Source: Candidatus Dormiibacterota bacterium | GTDB taxonomy: Bacteria; Chloroflexota; Dormibacteria; CF-121 | Direction of reading: 5' to 3' | Length of the DNA: 48,728 nucleotides | NCBI GenBank assembly: GCA_035544955.1 | Contig: DASZZN010000050.1 | Span: forward strand, 1-48,728 | In this document: piece after piece, positions 24,596 to 32,598 of the stretch | Numbering within the stretch: the first letter of the stretch is position 1 | Layout of the letters: the number at the start of each line of letters is the position of its first letter | Made by a program: the position numbers and the translations under genes | The notes under the pieces: model-generated | Told to the model about the DNA's origin: nothing | The model's database searches: none | The model's input: only the letters and a program-made list of their open reading frames with translations

Positions 24596-25645
24596 ATGAG
24601 TACCGTGGAGAAAGTGCGGCTCACGCAGTGGTCGCACGGAGCGGGTTGAGCCTGCAAGATCGGTCCTGAGGACCTGGCTCAGGTCTTGAGCCACTTGCCG
24701 CCACGGCTCGACAACCCCGACGTTCTGGTTGGGCAGGAGACCGGCGATGACGCCGCGGTCTACCGCCTCCGACCGGACCTTGCCCTGGTGGTCACCACCG
24801 ACTTCTTCACGCCCATCGTCGATGACGCCTATACCTTCGGGGCGATCGCGGCCGCCAACGCGCTGAGCGACATCTATGCGATGGGCGCACAGCCCTTGAT
24901 GGCGGTCAACCTGGTCGCCTTTCCCATCAAGGAGCTGGGGCCGGAACTCCTGGCCGACATCCTGCTGGGCGGCCTGGACAAAGTCCGCGAGGCGGGGATC
25001 GATATCCTGGGCGGCCACAGCATCGACGACCGCGAGCCCAAGTATGGGCTCGCCGTGACCGGCACGGTCCACCCGGACCGCGTGCGGCGCAACCGTGGCG
25101 GGCGACCGGGCGACCGGCTGGTGCTGACCAAGCCGCTGGGCACCGGCGTGATCACCACCGCCATCAAGCATGACGTGGCGCCGCCGGCCTCGGCCGCGGC
25201 GGCCATCGAGGGGATGCTGCGGCTCAACCGCGACGCCGCCGACGCGATGGCGACGGTCGATATCCACGCCGCCACCGACATCACCGGCTTCGGCCTGCTG
25301 GGACACCTCCACTACCTGGCCCGGGCGTCGGGCCTCGCCGCGCGCGTCGACGCCGCGTCGGTCCCGATGCTCCCGGACGCCGAGATGCTGGCCGATGCGG
25401 GCGAGGTGCCGGGCGGCACGCGTAGGAACGAGCAGTTTCTGGCCTCACGTGTCCGATGGCCCGCGCACCTGCCGCTCGGCCGCCAGACATTGCTCTGCGA
25501 CGCCCAGACCTCCGGCGGGCTGCTGATCGCCATCGCCGCGAAGGATGTCGAGCCGCTGCTCGCGGCACTTCAGGCCAAGCGGGTATTGGGTGCCGTGGTC
25601 GGCGAGCTGACCGAGGGGGACGCCGGCTCGATCGTGGTCGTCTGA
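24596..25645 (+). CDS. selD: Selenide, water dikinase (selenoprotein with in-frame UGA)
   Basis: SelD makes selenophosphate from selenide and ATP, the selenium donor for selenocysteine and selenouridine. Read from ATG 24596 with TGA 24647-24649 as selenocysteine, the 349-residue product begins VRLTQWSHGAGUACKI near its N-terminus. That aligns with the SelD motif RLTQYSHGAGCGCKI of E. coli, with Sec18 at the catalytic Cys and the neighbouring Lys retained. Downstream, QETGDDAAVYRL (metal/ATP binding) and SDIYAMGAQPLMAVN are typical. Treating TGA as a stop leaves a fragment starting at TTG 24686 that lacks the catalytic residues. ATG 24593 is an equally valid codon but fits the 7-base promoter spacing less well. 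SelD that contains Sec is known in some bacteria and implies SelA, SelB and tRNA-Sec elsewhere in this genome. Confidence 0.93.
24662..24685 (+). other. Candidate bacterial SECIS hairpins in selD
   Basis: Two mutually exclusive stems follow the UGA. GGTCC-TGA-GGACC (24662-24674) has an apical G 19 bases past the UGA. GACCTG-GCT-CAGGTC (24671-24685) has a first-loop-base G 28 bases past it and can be extended by a GU and an AU pair. Both fit the general rule for bacterial SECIS elements: a small stem-loop in the coding region, starting 10-25 bases downstream with G in the apical loop. Which one binds SelB is undetermined. Confidence 0.5.
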
Positions 25646-25789
25646 GCGGGGCATTCCGAGGACTGGCTCGCAACAGCCTCGTCACGGTTTCGCACGCCAA
25701 TATGCCATGGCCCCGGTCGCGCGTATTAAAGGGTAATGATGGGTGAGCTCAGGGTGAAGTGGCGGCCGCGTGTCGATCTCGGCAGCGCC

Positions 25790-25795
25790 CATAAT
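25790..25795 (+). promoter_or_regulatory. -10 box of the sigma factor gene
   Basis: CATAAT ends 8 bases before ATG 25804, predicting a leaderless or near-leaderless transcript. In the rest of 25646-25803, behind selD, I see no further gene. Confidence 0.45.
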
Positions 25796-25803
25796 GGCAC
25801 CCA

Positions 25804-26370
25804 ATGCGCGCACCGGGCAAGGCGGCGTCCGACGACGATCGCCCCCTCATCGAACGGGTCCGGAGAGGGGACCAGGACGCCGCCCGAAGCCTCTATGAGC
25901 GCTACTTCGACCGCATCTACAACTATGTTTACGCACGCCTCGGGCGCGCGGAGGACGCGGAGGATCTGGCAATCGAGACCATGACAAAAAGCCTGACTCG
26001 CCTCGATCTATTCCAAGACGAGGGCGTCGCCTTCTCTTCCTGGGTGTACCGGATCGCGCACAACGCCACCATCGATCACTACCGCCGGCAGGGGAAGATG
26101 TCGCTCGTTTCCCTCGAGCAGGCGCCGCCCCTAGAATCGGCGGACCCGTCCGAGCTGGCGGTCGAGCAACTGTCGAACGATGACCTGCACGTCGCGATCC
26201 GCGACCTGACCGATGAGCAGCAACAGGTCCTGATCCTTCGGTTCTTCCAGGACCTGACCGCCAATCAAGTCGCCGCCATCATGGGCAAATCGGTCGGCGC
26301 CGTGCAGGCCTTACAGCACCGGGCGTTGGGTTCGCTCGAGCGTGCCCTGCAGGGGAGGACCGCCAAGTGA
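25804..26370 (+). CDS. ECF-type RNA polymerase sigma factor
   Basis: A 188-residue sigma-70-family protein of the extracytoplasmic function type. Region 2 (about 20-95) contains ARSLYERYFDRIYNYVYARL and the -10 recognition helix around FSSWVYRIAHNATIDHYRR. Region 4 (about 130-185) has DLTDEQQQVLILRFFQDLT and a helix-turn-helix around ANQVAAIMGKSVGAVQALQ. It redirects RNA polymerase to a stress or envelope regulon. It overlaps the next gene, its likely membrane partner, by GTGA. No additional C-terminal sensor domain is present. Confidence 0.92.
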   Translation: MRAPGKAASDDDRPLIERVRRGDQDAARSLYERYFDRIYNYVYARLGRAEDAEDLAIETMTKSLTRLDLFQDEGVAFSSWVYRIAHNATIDHYRRQGKMSLVSLEQAPPLESADPSELAVEQLSNDDLHVAIRDLTDEQQQVLILRFFQDLTANQVAAIMGKSVGAVQALQHRALGSLERALQGRTAK

Positions 26371-27107
26371 CGCCCGAAGTCCAGCGGTTGGAGCGGCTGG
26401 CGGAACGGCTGCGCGCCGTCGATCCCTTCGTGGCCCCGCCGAGCGCCAAGATTCGGGGCTGGAACCTGGTGTTGGCGGCGGTCGAGCAGTCGACCGCCGC
26501 ACGATCACGCGCTCACCCATTCCGGCGCCTGGTGGTTGGGGTGCTCGCCGCCGCCGTACTGCTGGTGGCCGGTGCCCTCGCGGCATCCGCCGATAGCCTC
26601 CCGGATTCGCCCATCTACCCGCTGAAAGGCGTGCTCGAGAATGTGCGGGGCGGATTGATCTTCAGTCCCTCAGACAGACTCCCCTACCACCTCGACCTTG
26701 CCCGAACCCGCTTGACCGAGTCGGAAGCGATGATCGCGCGTCACCGGTTGGATCTGGCCAGCCGGGCGCTCAGCGCATTAGACAGCCAGCTCTACGACGC
26801 CGCGCTCGTGGTCAAGGCGGAGAAGCAAAGCGACCCGCCGGCCGGGGCCGCCATGGAGCGCCGCCTGCGCCAGGCGATCGCCACGCATGACGCCCAGCTT
26901 GCCAGCCTGCTGGGCCAGGTGACCGACCCCAGCGCTGTGACCGCCATTACGAAAGCGCGCGAGGACGCCGCTCGGGCCCTTCAGGTCGCCGCCACCCCCG
27001 CCACCCCCGGCTCGTCGATCAGCCCGGGCAACCCCAGCGCTGCGCCCACCGCCACGAGCCCAACGAGCGTCCCGACGACCTTGCCCCACATAACCGGGAC
27101 CCCATAG
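26367..27107 (+). CDS. Membrane-anchored DUF5667 protein, likely sigma-factor partner
   Basis: A 246-residue protein with a short cytosolic N-terminus (about 1-50), one transmembrane helix (about 52-75) and an extracytoplasmic DUF5667-like helical domain (about 80-205: DSPIYPLKGVLENVRGG and YHLDLARTRLTESE). It ends in a Pro/Thr/Ser-rich tail of roughly 40 residues. DUF5667 proteins are typically encoded next to ECF sigma factors, where they are thought to act as membrane regulators. Translation begins at GTG 26367 inside the sigma gene stop, implying stoichiometric expression. No zinc-binding anti-sigma motif is present, so the inhibitory mechanism is unclear. Confidence 0.8.
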   Translation: MTPEVQRLERLAERLRAVDPFVAPPSAKIRGWNLVLAAVEQSTAARSRAHPFRRLVVGVLAAAVLLVAGALAASADSLPDSPIYPLKGVLENVRGGLIFSPSDRLPYHLDLARTRLTESEAMIARHRLDLASRALSALDSQLYDAALVVKAEKQSDPPAGAAMERRLRQAIATHDAQLASLLGQVTDPSAVTAITKAREDAARALQVAATPATPGSSISPGNPSAAPTATSPTSVPTTLPHITGTP

Positions 27108-27148
27108 CCGACCGGCTGACCCGGGCGCCCGGTAGCATGGCTGCCGGA

Positions 27149-27643
27149 ATGCCGCGAGCTCGCAATGCCTGGGCAGCCGGAACAATCGCACTGCTGATGG
27201 TGGCCGTCGATCAGGCCAGCAAGGCATGGGCTCAGGCGTCGCTTCAGCCCGAGCACGAGCTCACGGTGATCCCCGGTTGGCTGTGGTTCAAACTGACCGG
27301 CAACTCGGGCGCCAGCCTTGGCCTCCTCCGTGGTCATAACCTGCTCTTTGTCGTGGCATCCACCCTGGTGATCATTGCCGTCGCCGCCATCGTGCTGCGC
27401 GGCGCACCTGGCGTGCTCGGCGCCGCCGCCCTCGGCGCGGTGGCCGGCGGAGCCACCAGCAATCTCATCGACCGCCTGCGCCTGGGGAGCGTCGTCGACT
27501 TTATCGAGGTGCACCTCTGGCCGACCAACTTCAACCTGGCGGATACCGCGATCCGCCTGGGCGTCGTCGTCTTCATCCTGACGCTGCTCCTCGACCGGCG
27601 CTGGCGCTCGCCAGCCGGTGGCGGCCGCAACCCTACCGGTTAG
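27149..27643 (+). CDS. lspA: Lipoprotein signal peptidase
   Basis: A 164-residue signal peptidase II that cleaves prolipoproteins at the lipobox in the membrane. Four transmembrane stretches are visible. The active-site regions are NSGASLGL, SNLIDRLRLGSVVDFIE and FNLADTAIRLG, with the two catalytic Asp in the last two. I prefer ATG 27149 to ATG 27137 because TAGCAT (27133-27138) would then be a -10 box ending 10 bases before the start. The binding protein at 147 is an obvious client. It overlaps the convergent minus-strand gene by 4 bases at the stop. Confidence 0.92.
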   Translation: MPRARNAWAAGTIALLMVAVDQASKAWAQASLQPEHELTVIPGWLWFKLTGNSGASLGLLRGHNLLFVVASTLVIIAVAAIVLRGAPGVLGAAALGAVAGGATSNLIDRLRLGSVVDFIEVHLWPTNFNLADTAIRLGVVVFILTLLLDRRWRSPAGGGRNPTG

Positions 27644-28569
27644 TTGCCGGCCGCGACCTTCATGTCCCGGTTGTAGGCGTCGATCAGCGGCTGGAAGAGT
27701 GCTGTGCTCGCGGTGTCAACGGATGTCCAGTCGTACTTATCCAGCACGGCGGCGTCGGCTTCGAGTGCGGCCGCGGCCTTTTGAGCCCCCGCGGCGTCGT
27801 TCGCATCGGCCGCCGCAACCAGCGCTTGGAGGTCAGTCAGCACCTGCTGGATCGACTTGAGGGCGGGTCCGAGCTCGGCTGGGACGGCTGGCGGCTGGGC
27901 TAATGTAATCGCCTTCTGCATGTTGGCGCCGGTGCCTGGCAACTGCGCCTTCACCCCGGCCAGATCGTTCGCGGTCCCCGCCTGCCCAATCGCATCAAAG
28001 CCGGCCATCGCATCGAGGAAGGGGTCGAGGAAGGCGAACTCCTTCCTATAAAGATCGATGCCCTGCTGGGCCGAGTTCAGTGCCGACAATGCGGCCTCGA
28101 CCCGCTGACGATGCCGGTCGAGCGTACCCTGCTCGGGCAGCGTCAGCAGAGAACTCTTCAGGTCAGGGCGAACCTGCTGCAAGGCGGTGCGATCGCTTAA
28201 GACCAGTGCTTGCCATTTCGCGACCTTGTCCTTATCGGTCGCCAGCGCGGCCTTGACCGTCGGGATGGTGACGTTGGCGGATTTGAGATCGATGCCTTTG
28301 AACGGATCGTTGTTGAAGCTGTCGACCATATCGTTGTTGTGGCTGACCGCAGTGTGCAAGGCAGTGTCGGCCCGCGCAACCGGGCCGCCTGCCGCCGCGG
28401 CCCCGCCGAGAACGTAACCGATGATCAACAGGAAGACCAGCGCAATCCCTCCGATGATCAGCCAGCGGCGCCCCGATCCCCGACGCGCGACGTCGGGCGC
28501 GGGGGGCGGAGGCTCCTCCGCGGCGATGGCTGGCGTCGACTCGATGTGTGGTCCGTCTGACTCTGTCAC
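27640..28569 (-). CDS. Hypothetical TM-anchored helical protein
   Basis: A 309-residue protein with an acidic/proline-rich cytosolic N-terminus (about 1-30), a single transmembrane helix preceded by a basic RRGSGRRW, and a long Ala/Asp/Leu-rich extracytoplasmic region that looks alpha-helical and coiled-coil-like. No catalytic motif is visible, and I do not recognise a family. GTG 28569 is preceded by GGAGGG at a good distance, so upstream in-frame codons are not used. A TTGACA/TAAGTC promoter lies 45-70 bases upstream. A cell-envelope role is inferred from topology alone. Confidence 0.72.
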   Translation of the reverse strand: MTESDGPHIESTPAIAAEEPPPPAPDVARRGSGRRWLIIGGIALVFLLIIGYVLGGAAAAGGPVARADTALHTAVSHNNDMVDSFNNDPFKGIDLKSANVTIPTVKAALATDKDKVAKWQALVLSDRTALQQVRPDLKSSLLTLPEQGTLDRHRQRVEAALSALNSAQQGIDLYRKEFAFLDPFLDAMAGFDAIGQAGTANDLAGVKAQLPGTGANMQKAITLAQPPAVPAELGPALKSIQQVLTDLQALVAAADANDAAGAQKAAAALEADAAVLDKYDWTSVDTASTALFQPLIDAYNRDMKVAAGN

Positions 28570-28610
28570 GTGTACCCTCCCAGGCCGCAAACCGGCCATT
28601 CCCGAAGTCA

Positions 28611-28638
28611 GACTTACGCAAAACTCATGAGGTGTCAA
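28611..28638 (-). promoter_or_regulatory. Candidate promoter of the TM-anchored protein gene
   Basis: On the minus strand, TTGACA (28638-28633) and TAAGTC (28616-28611) are 16 bases apart. The -35 hexamer is a perfect match and the -10 is poor. The gene starts 42 bases past the -10 with a Shine-Dalgarno sequence, so this promoter gives a conventional leader. Confidence 0.4.
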
Positions 28639-28712
28639 GAGCCACTCAGCGCGATGATCTTGCCAGCCTCTGGACCGCCGGTTAGGCTTGAAGACAGGAG
28701 GAAGCAGCCAGA

Positions 28713-29210
28713 GTGGATCGCCTGCCTGCGCCGGCCCGGGAGTCGGACCCGGTCGTCCAGACGAGCCATGTCCGCGAGATGGCGGCCAACCTGCTGCTCG
28801 GTCGCGCGCTGCAGATGCTCGAGGCCGCAAGCGGCATGGTCGTGTTCTGGGACGCGGATGGCCGGTGGAACCGGGACAGCTTTGCCCTACCCGGACGGCC
28901 CGACCGCCTGGAGGAGCTCGCGCCGGTGCTCGAGGCCCTGCTCGAGTGGACGCTCTACACGGAAAAACCGGTCGTGATCCACGACCTGCGACAGAGTCGG
29001 TGGTCCCGGCACCTGCTGCATGGCGCCGATCCCCCTGCGGGGGCGGCGGTCGCGACGCCGATGGCGCAGCGCGGCGCGATCTGGGGGGCGGTCGCCATCT
29101 ACCGGGCCGAGCCGCTCACTGCGGGGATGGACCTGCTCGGGCAGCTCGCCCAAGTGGCAACCGAGCCACTCAGCTCGCTGGGCTCCGCACGGCCGGAAGG
29201 CGTCGCTTGA
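28713..29210 (+). CDS. GAF-domain-like protein
   Basis: A 165-residue protein that looks like a single GAF domain: a helical start (EMAANLLLGRALQMLEAASG), a beta sheet core (MVVFWDADGRW), and AAVATPMAQRGAIWGAVAIYR near the C-terminus. No output domain is attached. It may sense a small molecule or pair with another signalling protein, but partners are not apparent. GTG 28713 follows AGGAGG (28697-28702) at about 10 bases. The terminator-like hairpin downstream suggests a single-gene transcript. Confidence 0.65.
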   Translation: MDRLPAPARESDPVVQTSHVREMAANLLLGRALQMLEAASGMVVFWDADGRWNRDSFALPGRPDRLEELAPVLEALLEWTLYTEKPVVIHDLRQSRWSRHLLHGADPPAGAAVATPMAQRGAIWGAVAIYRAEPLTAGMDLLGQLAQVATEPLSSLGSARPEGVA

Positions 29211-29228
29211 CGCGGGTGTCGTATGGGG

Positions 29229-29254
29229 CCCCGCTCCGGCGTGAAAAAGCGGGG
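29229..29254 (+). terminator. Hairpin downstream of the GAF protein gene
   Basis: CCCCGCT (29229-29235) and AGCGGGG (29248-29254) form a perfect 7-base stem with a 12-base loop, starting 18 bases after the stop codon. No T-run follows. It separates the GAF gene from the promoter of the next operon. Confidence 0.5.
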
Positions 29255-29287
29255 AGACAGTTTAGGCGCTCCGTATCATGAGCCCCG

Positions 29288-30373
29288 ATGCGCGCTGACG
29301 AATCCGCACGACGGCTCGCGGCGCTGCGAGGTCGACTGGTCGATCTCGAGCTCGACGGACTGGTGGTAACCGGCCCTGAGAATATCCGCTATCTCTCCGG
29401 GTTCAGCGGCAGCCTGGGGTACCTGGTGATCGGCACCAGCGCGGCAGAAATCCTGGGCGACAGCCGCTACTGGCTGCAGATGGAAGCCGAGGCCCCTGGA
29501 TTCACCCTCGTGCGATCGGGCCCTTCACACGGCCTCTGGGCGTTGGTCTCTGAGCGGCTCAAGGCACTGGGCCTGTGCCGCGTCGGCTTCGAGTCGCAGC
29601 AGACCACGGTTGATCAACATCAGCGACTCGTGGCAGCCCTACCGCCGGAGCTGACGCTGATCCCCACAACCGGGCTGGTGGAAGAGCTCCGCATCATCAA
29701 GAGTGCCGAGGAGGTCGCGCTGCTTCGCGCCGTCGCCGCGATCGCCGGCCGCGCCTTCGATCGGGTTCGCTCCGCCATTCGCCCGGGGTTGCGCGAACGG
29801 GATGTCGCGTTCCTGCTGGAGCAGACCTTCCGCGAGCTGGGGGCCGAGGGTGCAGCCTTCGAGACGATCGTGGCAGCCGGGGAACGGGGTGCGCTGCCGC
29901 ACGGCCGCGCCTCCGACCGGGTGCTCGAGCGCGGCGACATGGTGGTGGTCGACTTCGGCGCGACCGGCGCCGGCTACCACAGCGACACCACCCGGACGAT
30001 CGTGATAGGTGAGCCCAGCAGCGAGCAAGCCCGCGTGATCGAGGCGGTGCGCACTGCGCAGCTCGCATCGATGGCCCTCATGAAACCGGGTGTGACCGCG
30101 GACGTTATCGACCGCCGGGCCCACGAGGTGCTCGCCGCTGAGGCGCACGCCTTCGGCCACGGCCTGGGCCATGGGATCGGATTGCAGGTGCACGAACGGC
30201 CCTTCCTGTCGCCCACCGATCACACCGCCCTGCGTGCTGGCATGGTCATCACCAACGAGCCGGGCATCTACATTCCGGACTGGGGTGGCGTTCGTCTCGA
30301 GGAAATGGTGCTCGTCACCGATACCGAACCGGAGGTGCTGACGTCGGCCTCCTGGGAGATCGGCGTCGGATGA
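29288..30373 (+). CDS. Xaa-Pro aminopeptidase/dipeptidase (M24 family)
   Basis: A 361-residue M24 metallopeptidase that removes residues next to proline in short peptides. The N-terminal creatinase-like domain (about 1-135) is followed by the pita-bread catalytic domain. Its five metal ligands are visible: Asp in VVVDFGATGAGYHSDTTRT, His in HGLGHGIGLQVHE, Glu in TNEPGIYIP and Glu in RLEEMVLV. TATCAT (29274-29279) ends 8 bases before ATG 29288, so the transcript is probably leaderless. Its stop overlaps the following MBL gene as ATGA. Confidence 0.93.
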   Translation: MRADESARRLAALRGRLVDLELDGLVVTGPENIRYLSGFSGSLGYLVIGTSAAEILGDSRYWLQMEAEAPGFTLVRSGPSHGLWALVSERLKALGLCRVGFESQQTTVDQHQRLVAALPPELTLIPTTGLVEELRIIKSAEEVALLRAVAAIAGRAFDRVRSAIRPGLRERDVAFLLEQTFRELGAEGAAFETIVAAGERGALPHGRASDRVLERGDMVVVDFGATGAGYHSDTTRTIVIGEPSSEQARVIEAVRTAQLASMALMKPGVTADVIDRRAHEVLAAEAHAFGHGLGHGIGLQVHERPFLSPTDHTALRAGMVITNEPGIYIPDWGGVRLEEMVLVTDTEPEVLTSASWEIGVG

Positions 30374-31029
30374 CGCCGGCCGAGGCCCTTCGAGAAAAGC
30401 TCGCGGTCTCCGTATTTCCTGACGATCTCTTCGGTGAGAACTGCTATCTGATCCGGCGCCGCGACACCACCTCGGCGCTGGCCGTCGATCCGGGGCTGCA
30501 GGTCGACCGCGTCCTTGAGTGGCTTCGTCAGGAGGGACTAACGCTGGAGCAGATCCTGGTGACCCACGGGCATATCGACCACGTCGGCGGTGTGCCCGCC
30601 TTGCATAAGGAAACGGGTGCGCCGATCGCCATGCACCCGGACGATCTCGCCATTCTCGATTGGGAGCGGTTCGCTCAAATGCCCTTTGTGCCCGCCGGCT
30701 TTGGGCGATTTTCCGTCGACACCAGGCTCGCCCACGATGCGACGCTGATGTTCCAGGACATCAGTCTGCGAGTCCTGCACACGCCGGGCCACACGCAGGG
30801 TTCGGTCTGCTTTCTCTTCGGGTTGGACTGCTTTGCGGGCGACACCCTGTTTCAGCGTGGCATCGGCCGGACCGACCTGCCGGGCGGCGATACGCAGAAA
30901 ATCGTCTTCAGCATCCGCAATGTGCTCTACCGCCTGCCACCGAAGACCGTCGTCTACCCCGGGCATGGACCCAGCACGACGATCGAAGAAGAAATGTTGT
31001 TGAACCCCTTCGTCCCGGCCCATCGCTGA
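30370..31029 (+). CDS. MBL-fold hydrolase, glyoxalase II-like
   Basis: A 219-residue metallo-beta-lactamase-fold hydrolase with the metal motif VTHGHIDHVGG, a second His in HTPGHTQGSVCF, Asp in CFAGDTLFQRGIGRTDL and the final His in YPGHGPST. That pattern matches the YcbL/glyoxalase II-like group, which hydrolyses thioesters such as S-lactoylglutathione. It lacks the C-terminal extension of classical GloB, so the actual substrate is unclear. It is co-translated with the Xaa-Pro peptidase through an ATGA overlap. Confidence 0.9.
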   Translation: MTPAEALREKLAVSVFPDDLFGENCYLIRRRDTTSALAVDPGLQVDRVLEWLRQEGLTLEQILVTHGHIDHVGGVPALHKETGAPIAMHPDDLAILDWERFAQMPFVPAGFGRFSVDTRLAHDATLMFQDISLRVLHTPGHTQGSVCFLFGLDCFAGDTLFQRGIGRTDLPGGDTQKIVFSIRNVLYRLPPKTVVYPGHGPSTTIEEEMLLNPFVPAHR

Positions 31030-31938
31030 ATGCGGATCGCCTCGCTGCTGCCCAGCGCCACCGAAATCGTCTGTTCGCTCGGCCTCGAGGACGAGTTGGT
31101 GGCTGTCACGCACGAGTGCGATTTCCCGGAGTCGGTCCGGACCAAGCCGGTGCTGACAAGGAGTGTGCTCTCCGCCGCGAGCACCGGAGCGGAGGTGGAT
31201 CATCACATTCGAGAGCTCGTCCACCAGGGGAGCAGCATCTACGCGCTCGACGCCGACCTGCTGGCGGCGCTCCACCCCGATCTGATCCTGACGCAGGAAT
31301 TGTGCGAGGTCTGCGCCGTCTCCTACCCAATCGTGGAACGGGCCGCGCGCCGGCTGGGGTCGTCGCCCCAGCTCGTCTCGCTCGAGCCGGAGAGCCTCGA
31401 GGACGTCTTCCAGAACATCCTCTTCGTCGGCCGCCTGGTCGGCCGGCCTGATGCCGCGGAGGACGTCTGCGATGCTCTTCGCCGGCGCGTTGCGAGCGTC
31501 GAGCAGCGTGTCGCCGGACGGCGTGCGCGAAGGGTGGTCTGCCTCGAGTGGGTCGACCCACCCTTCAACTGTGGTCACTGGACACCGGAGCTCGTCACCA
31601 TCGCGGGCGGCGACGAGCGGCTGGGGGTTGCGCGCCAACCTGCGTACCCGCTCCGTTGGGAGGAGGTGATGAAAGCCGATCCCGAGGTCGTGGTCGTCAT
31701 GGCGTGCGGCTTCTCCCTCGAGCGCAGCCTGCGCGAGGTCGAGGCAGCACGCGGCTGCTTCGATGCGCTCCGGGCGGAGACGTGGGTGGTCGACGGCAAC
31801 GCCTTCTTCAGCCGACCCGGTCCCCGCCTGGTCGAGAGCGTGGAGATCATGGCGGGAATTCTTCATCCCGACGCCGTGGATCCGCCGCCGTCCTCGACGG
31901 CCCGGCCGCTCGAGCGCGTCAGCGACCGAGCCCTCTAG
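31030..31938 (+). CDS. BtuF-like ABC-binding-protein-fold protein without signal peptide
   Basis: A 302-residue protein of the cobalamin/Fe-siderophore periplasmic-binding fold, opening RIASLLPSATEIVCSLGL. It carries VVCLEWVDPPFNCGHWTPEL and a C-terminal WVVDGNAFFSRPGPRLVESV. It starts directly at the fold with no signal peptide or lipobox, so it is probably cytosolic. Such leaderless BtuF-like proteins are common as stand-alone genes and have no settled role. It begins 0 bases after the MBL stop and overlaps the convergent small membrane gene at its 3' end by 4 bases. Confidence 0.88.
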   Translation: MRIASLLPSATEIVCSLGLEDELVAVTHECDFPESVRTKPVLTRSVLSAASTGAEVDHHIRELVHQGSSIYALDADLLAALHPDLILTQELCEVCAVSYPIVERAARRLGSSPQLVSLEPESLEDVFQNILFVGRLVGRPDAAEDVCDALRRRVASVEQRVAGRRARRVVCLEWVDPPFNCGHWTPELVTIAGGDERLGVARQPAYPLRWEEVMKADPEVVVVMACGFSLERSLREVEAARGCFDALRAETWVVDGNAFFSRPGPRLVESVEIMAGILHPDAVDPPPSSTARPLERVSDRAL

Positions 31939-32096
31939 CCGCCGAACGCGAAGCGGAAGAACGCGGCCGCGATCAGGATCAGCAGGATCGCGCCGCCGAC
32001 CAGCAGCAGCAGCGCCGCCAGCGTGAACCCGATCGCCCGGCCGAACGCGAGCCGCAGCTCGTCCTCGGCGGCGCGATCGTCGCCGGCATCACTCAT
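31935..32096 (-). CDS. Small single-pass membrane protein
   Basis: A 53-residue protein with an acidic N-terminus (MSDAGDDRAAEDEL) and one hydrophobic helix spanning about residues 24-48, ending in FRFAFGG. The ATG at 32096 overlaps the stop of the upstream 152-residue gene as ATGA, which supports it being translated. No function is apparent. It may anchor or regulate its coupled neighbour. Confidence 0.65.
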   Translation of the reverse strand: MSDAGDDRAAEDELRLAFGRAIGFTLAALLLLVGGAILLILIAAAFFRFAFGG

Positions 32097-32551
32097 CGGG
32101 GTGACAATCTCGCCGCCCTTTCCACGCCGGGGGCGGCTGCTGCGGCAGCGGGAAACGGACCACGCGGCGGACCCAGATCGGACAGCGTCCAGCCGTCGAC
32201 GGTCGCCAGCCCCGTTTCGAGCTGCTGTACGAGGGCGGCCGACGGCGCACGCCGGTCGTAGACGCCAATCTTCTCCGACCGCAGCCGCCGCGTCTGCGCT
32301 GCGCGGTCGTCGAGCCACCAGGTCGCGCTGACGTCGAGGACATGGCCGGTGCGTTCCCGGTAGCTGATGGTGAGGACCGCCTGGCCACCCAGACGGCGCG
32401 CAAAGCGAAGCTCCCAGCTGCCCTTTCCCCGGCGGTAGCGGTCGATCAGCAGGTCGTGCTCGCGGGCAAACGACTCGACCGCCGGGGCCACCACCCGGAA
32501 GGCGTCGACGATTTGCGTCGGGATCGGCGAGATCCGGGCCAGGGGTGCCAC
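32093..32551 (-). CDS. Hypothetical protein coupled to a small membrane protein
   Basis: A 152-residue soluble-looking protein with an Arg-rich, beta-strand-like middle (KGSWELRFARRLGGQAVLTI and TGHVLDVSATWWLDDRAAQT) and a low-complexity Pro/Ala tail. I do not recognise it. The start is GTG 32551. TAGAAT on the minus strand (32564-32559) ends 7 bases before it, fitting leaderless expression. It diverges from the CoA-binding protein gene. Confidence 0.62.
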   Translation of the reverse strand: MAPLARISPIPTQIVDAFRVVAPAVESFAREHDLLIDRYRRGKGSWELRFARRLGGQAVLTISYRERTGHVLDVSATWWLDDRAAQTRRLRSEKIGVYDRRAPSAALVQQLETGLATVDGWTLSDLGPPRGPFPAAAAAAPGVERAARLSPR

Positions 32552-32590
32552 GGTCCGAATTCTAGGCGAGGGTTGCTCGAGTTTCGCCTG

Positions 32591-32596
32591 TAGAGT
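32591..32596 (+). promoter_or_regulatory. -10 box of the CoA-binding protein gene
   Basis: TAGAGT ends 8 bases before GTG 32605 and 2 bases before ATG 32599. By the spacing seen at other operon heads here, this favours GTG 32605 as the true start. The divergent TAGAAT box for the neighbouring gene lies 26 bases away. Confidence 0.4.
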
Positions 32597-32598
32597 GG

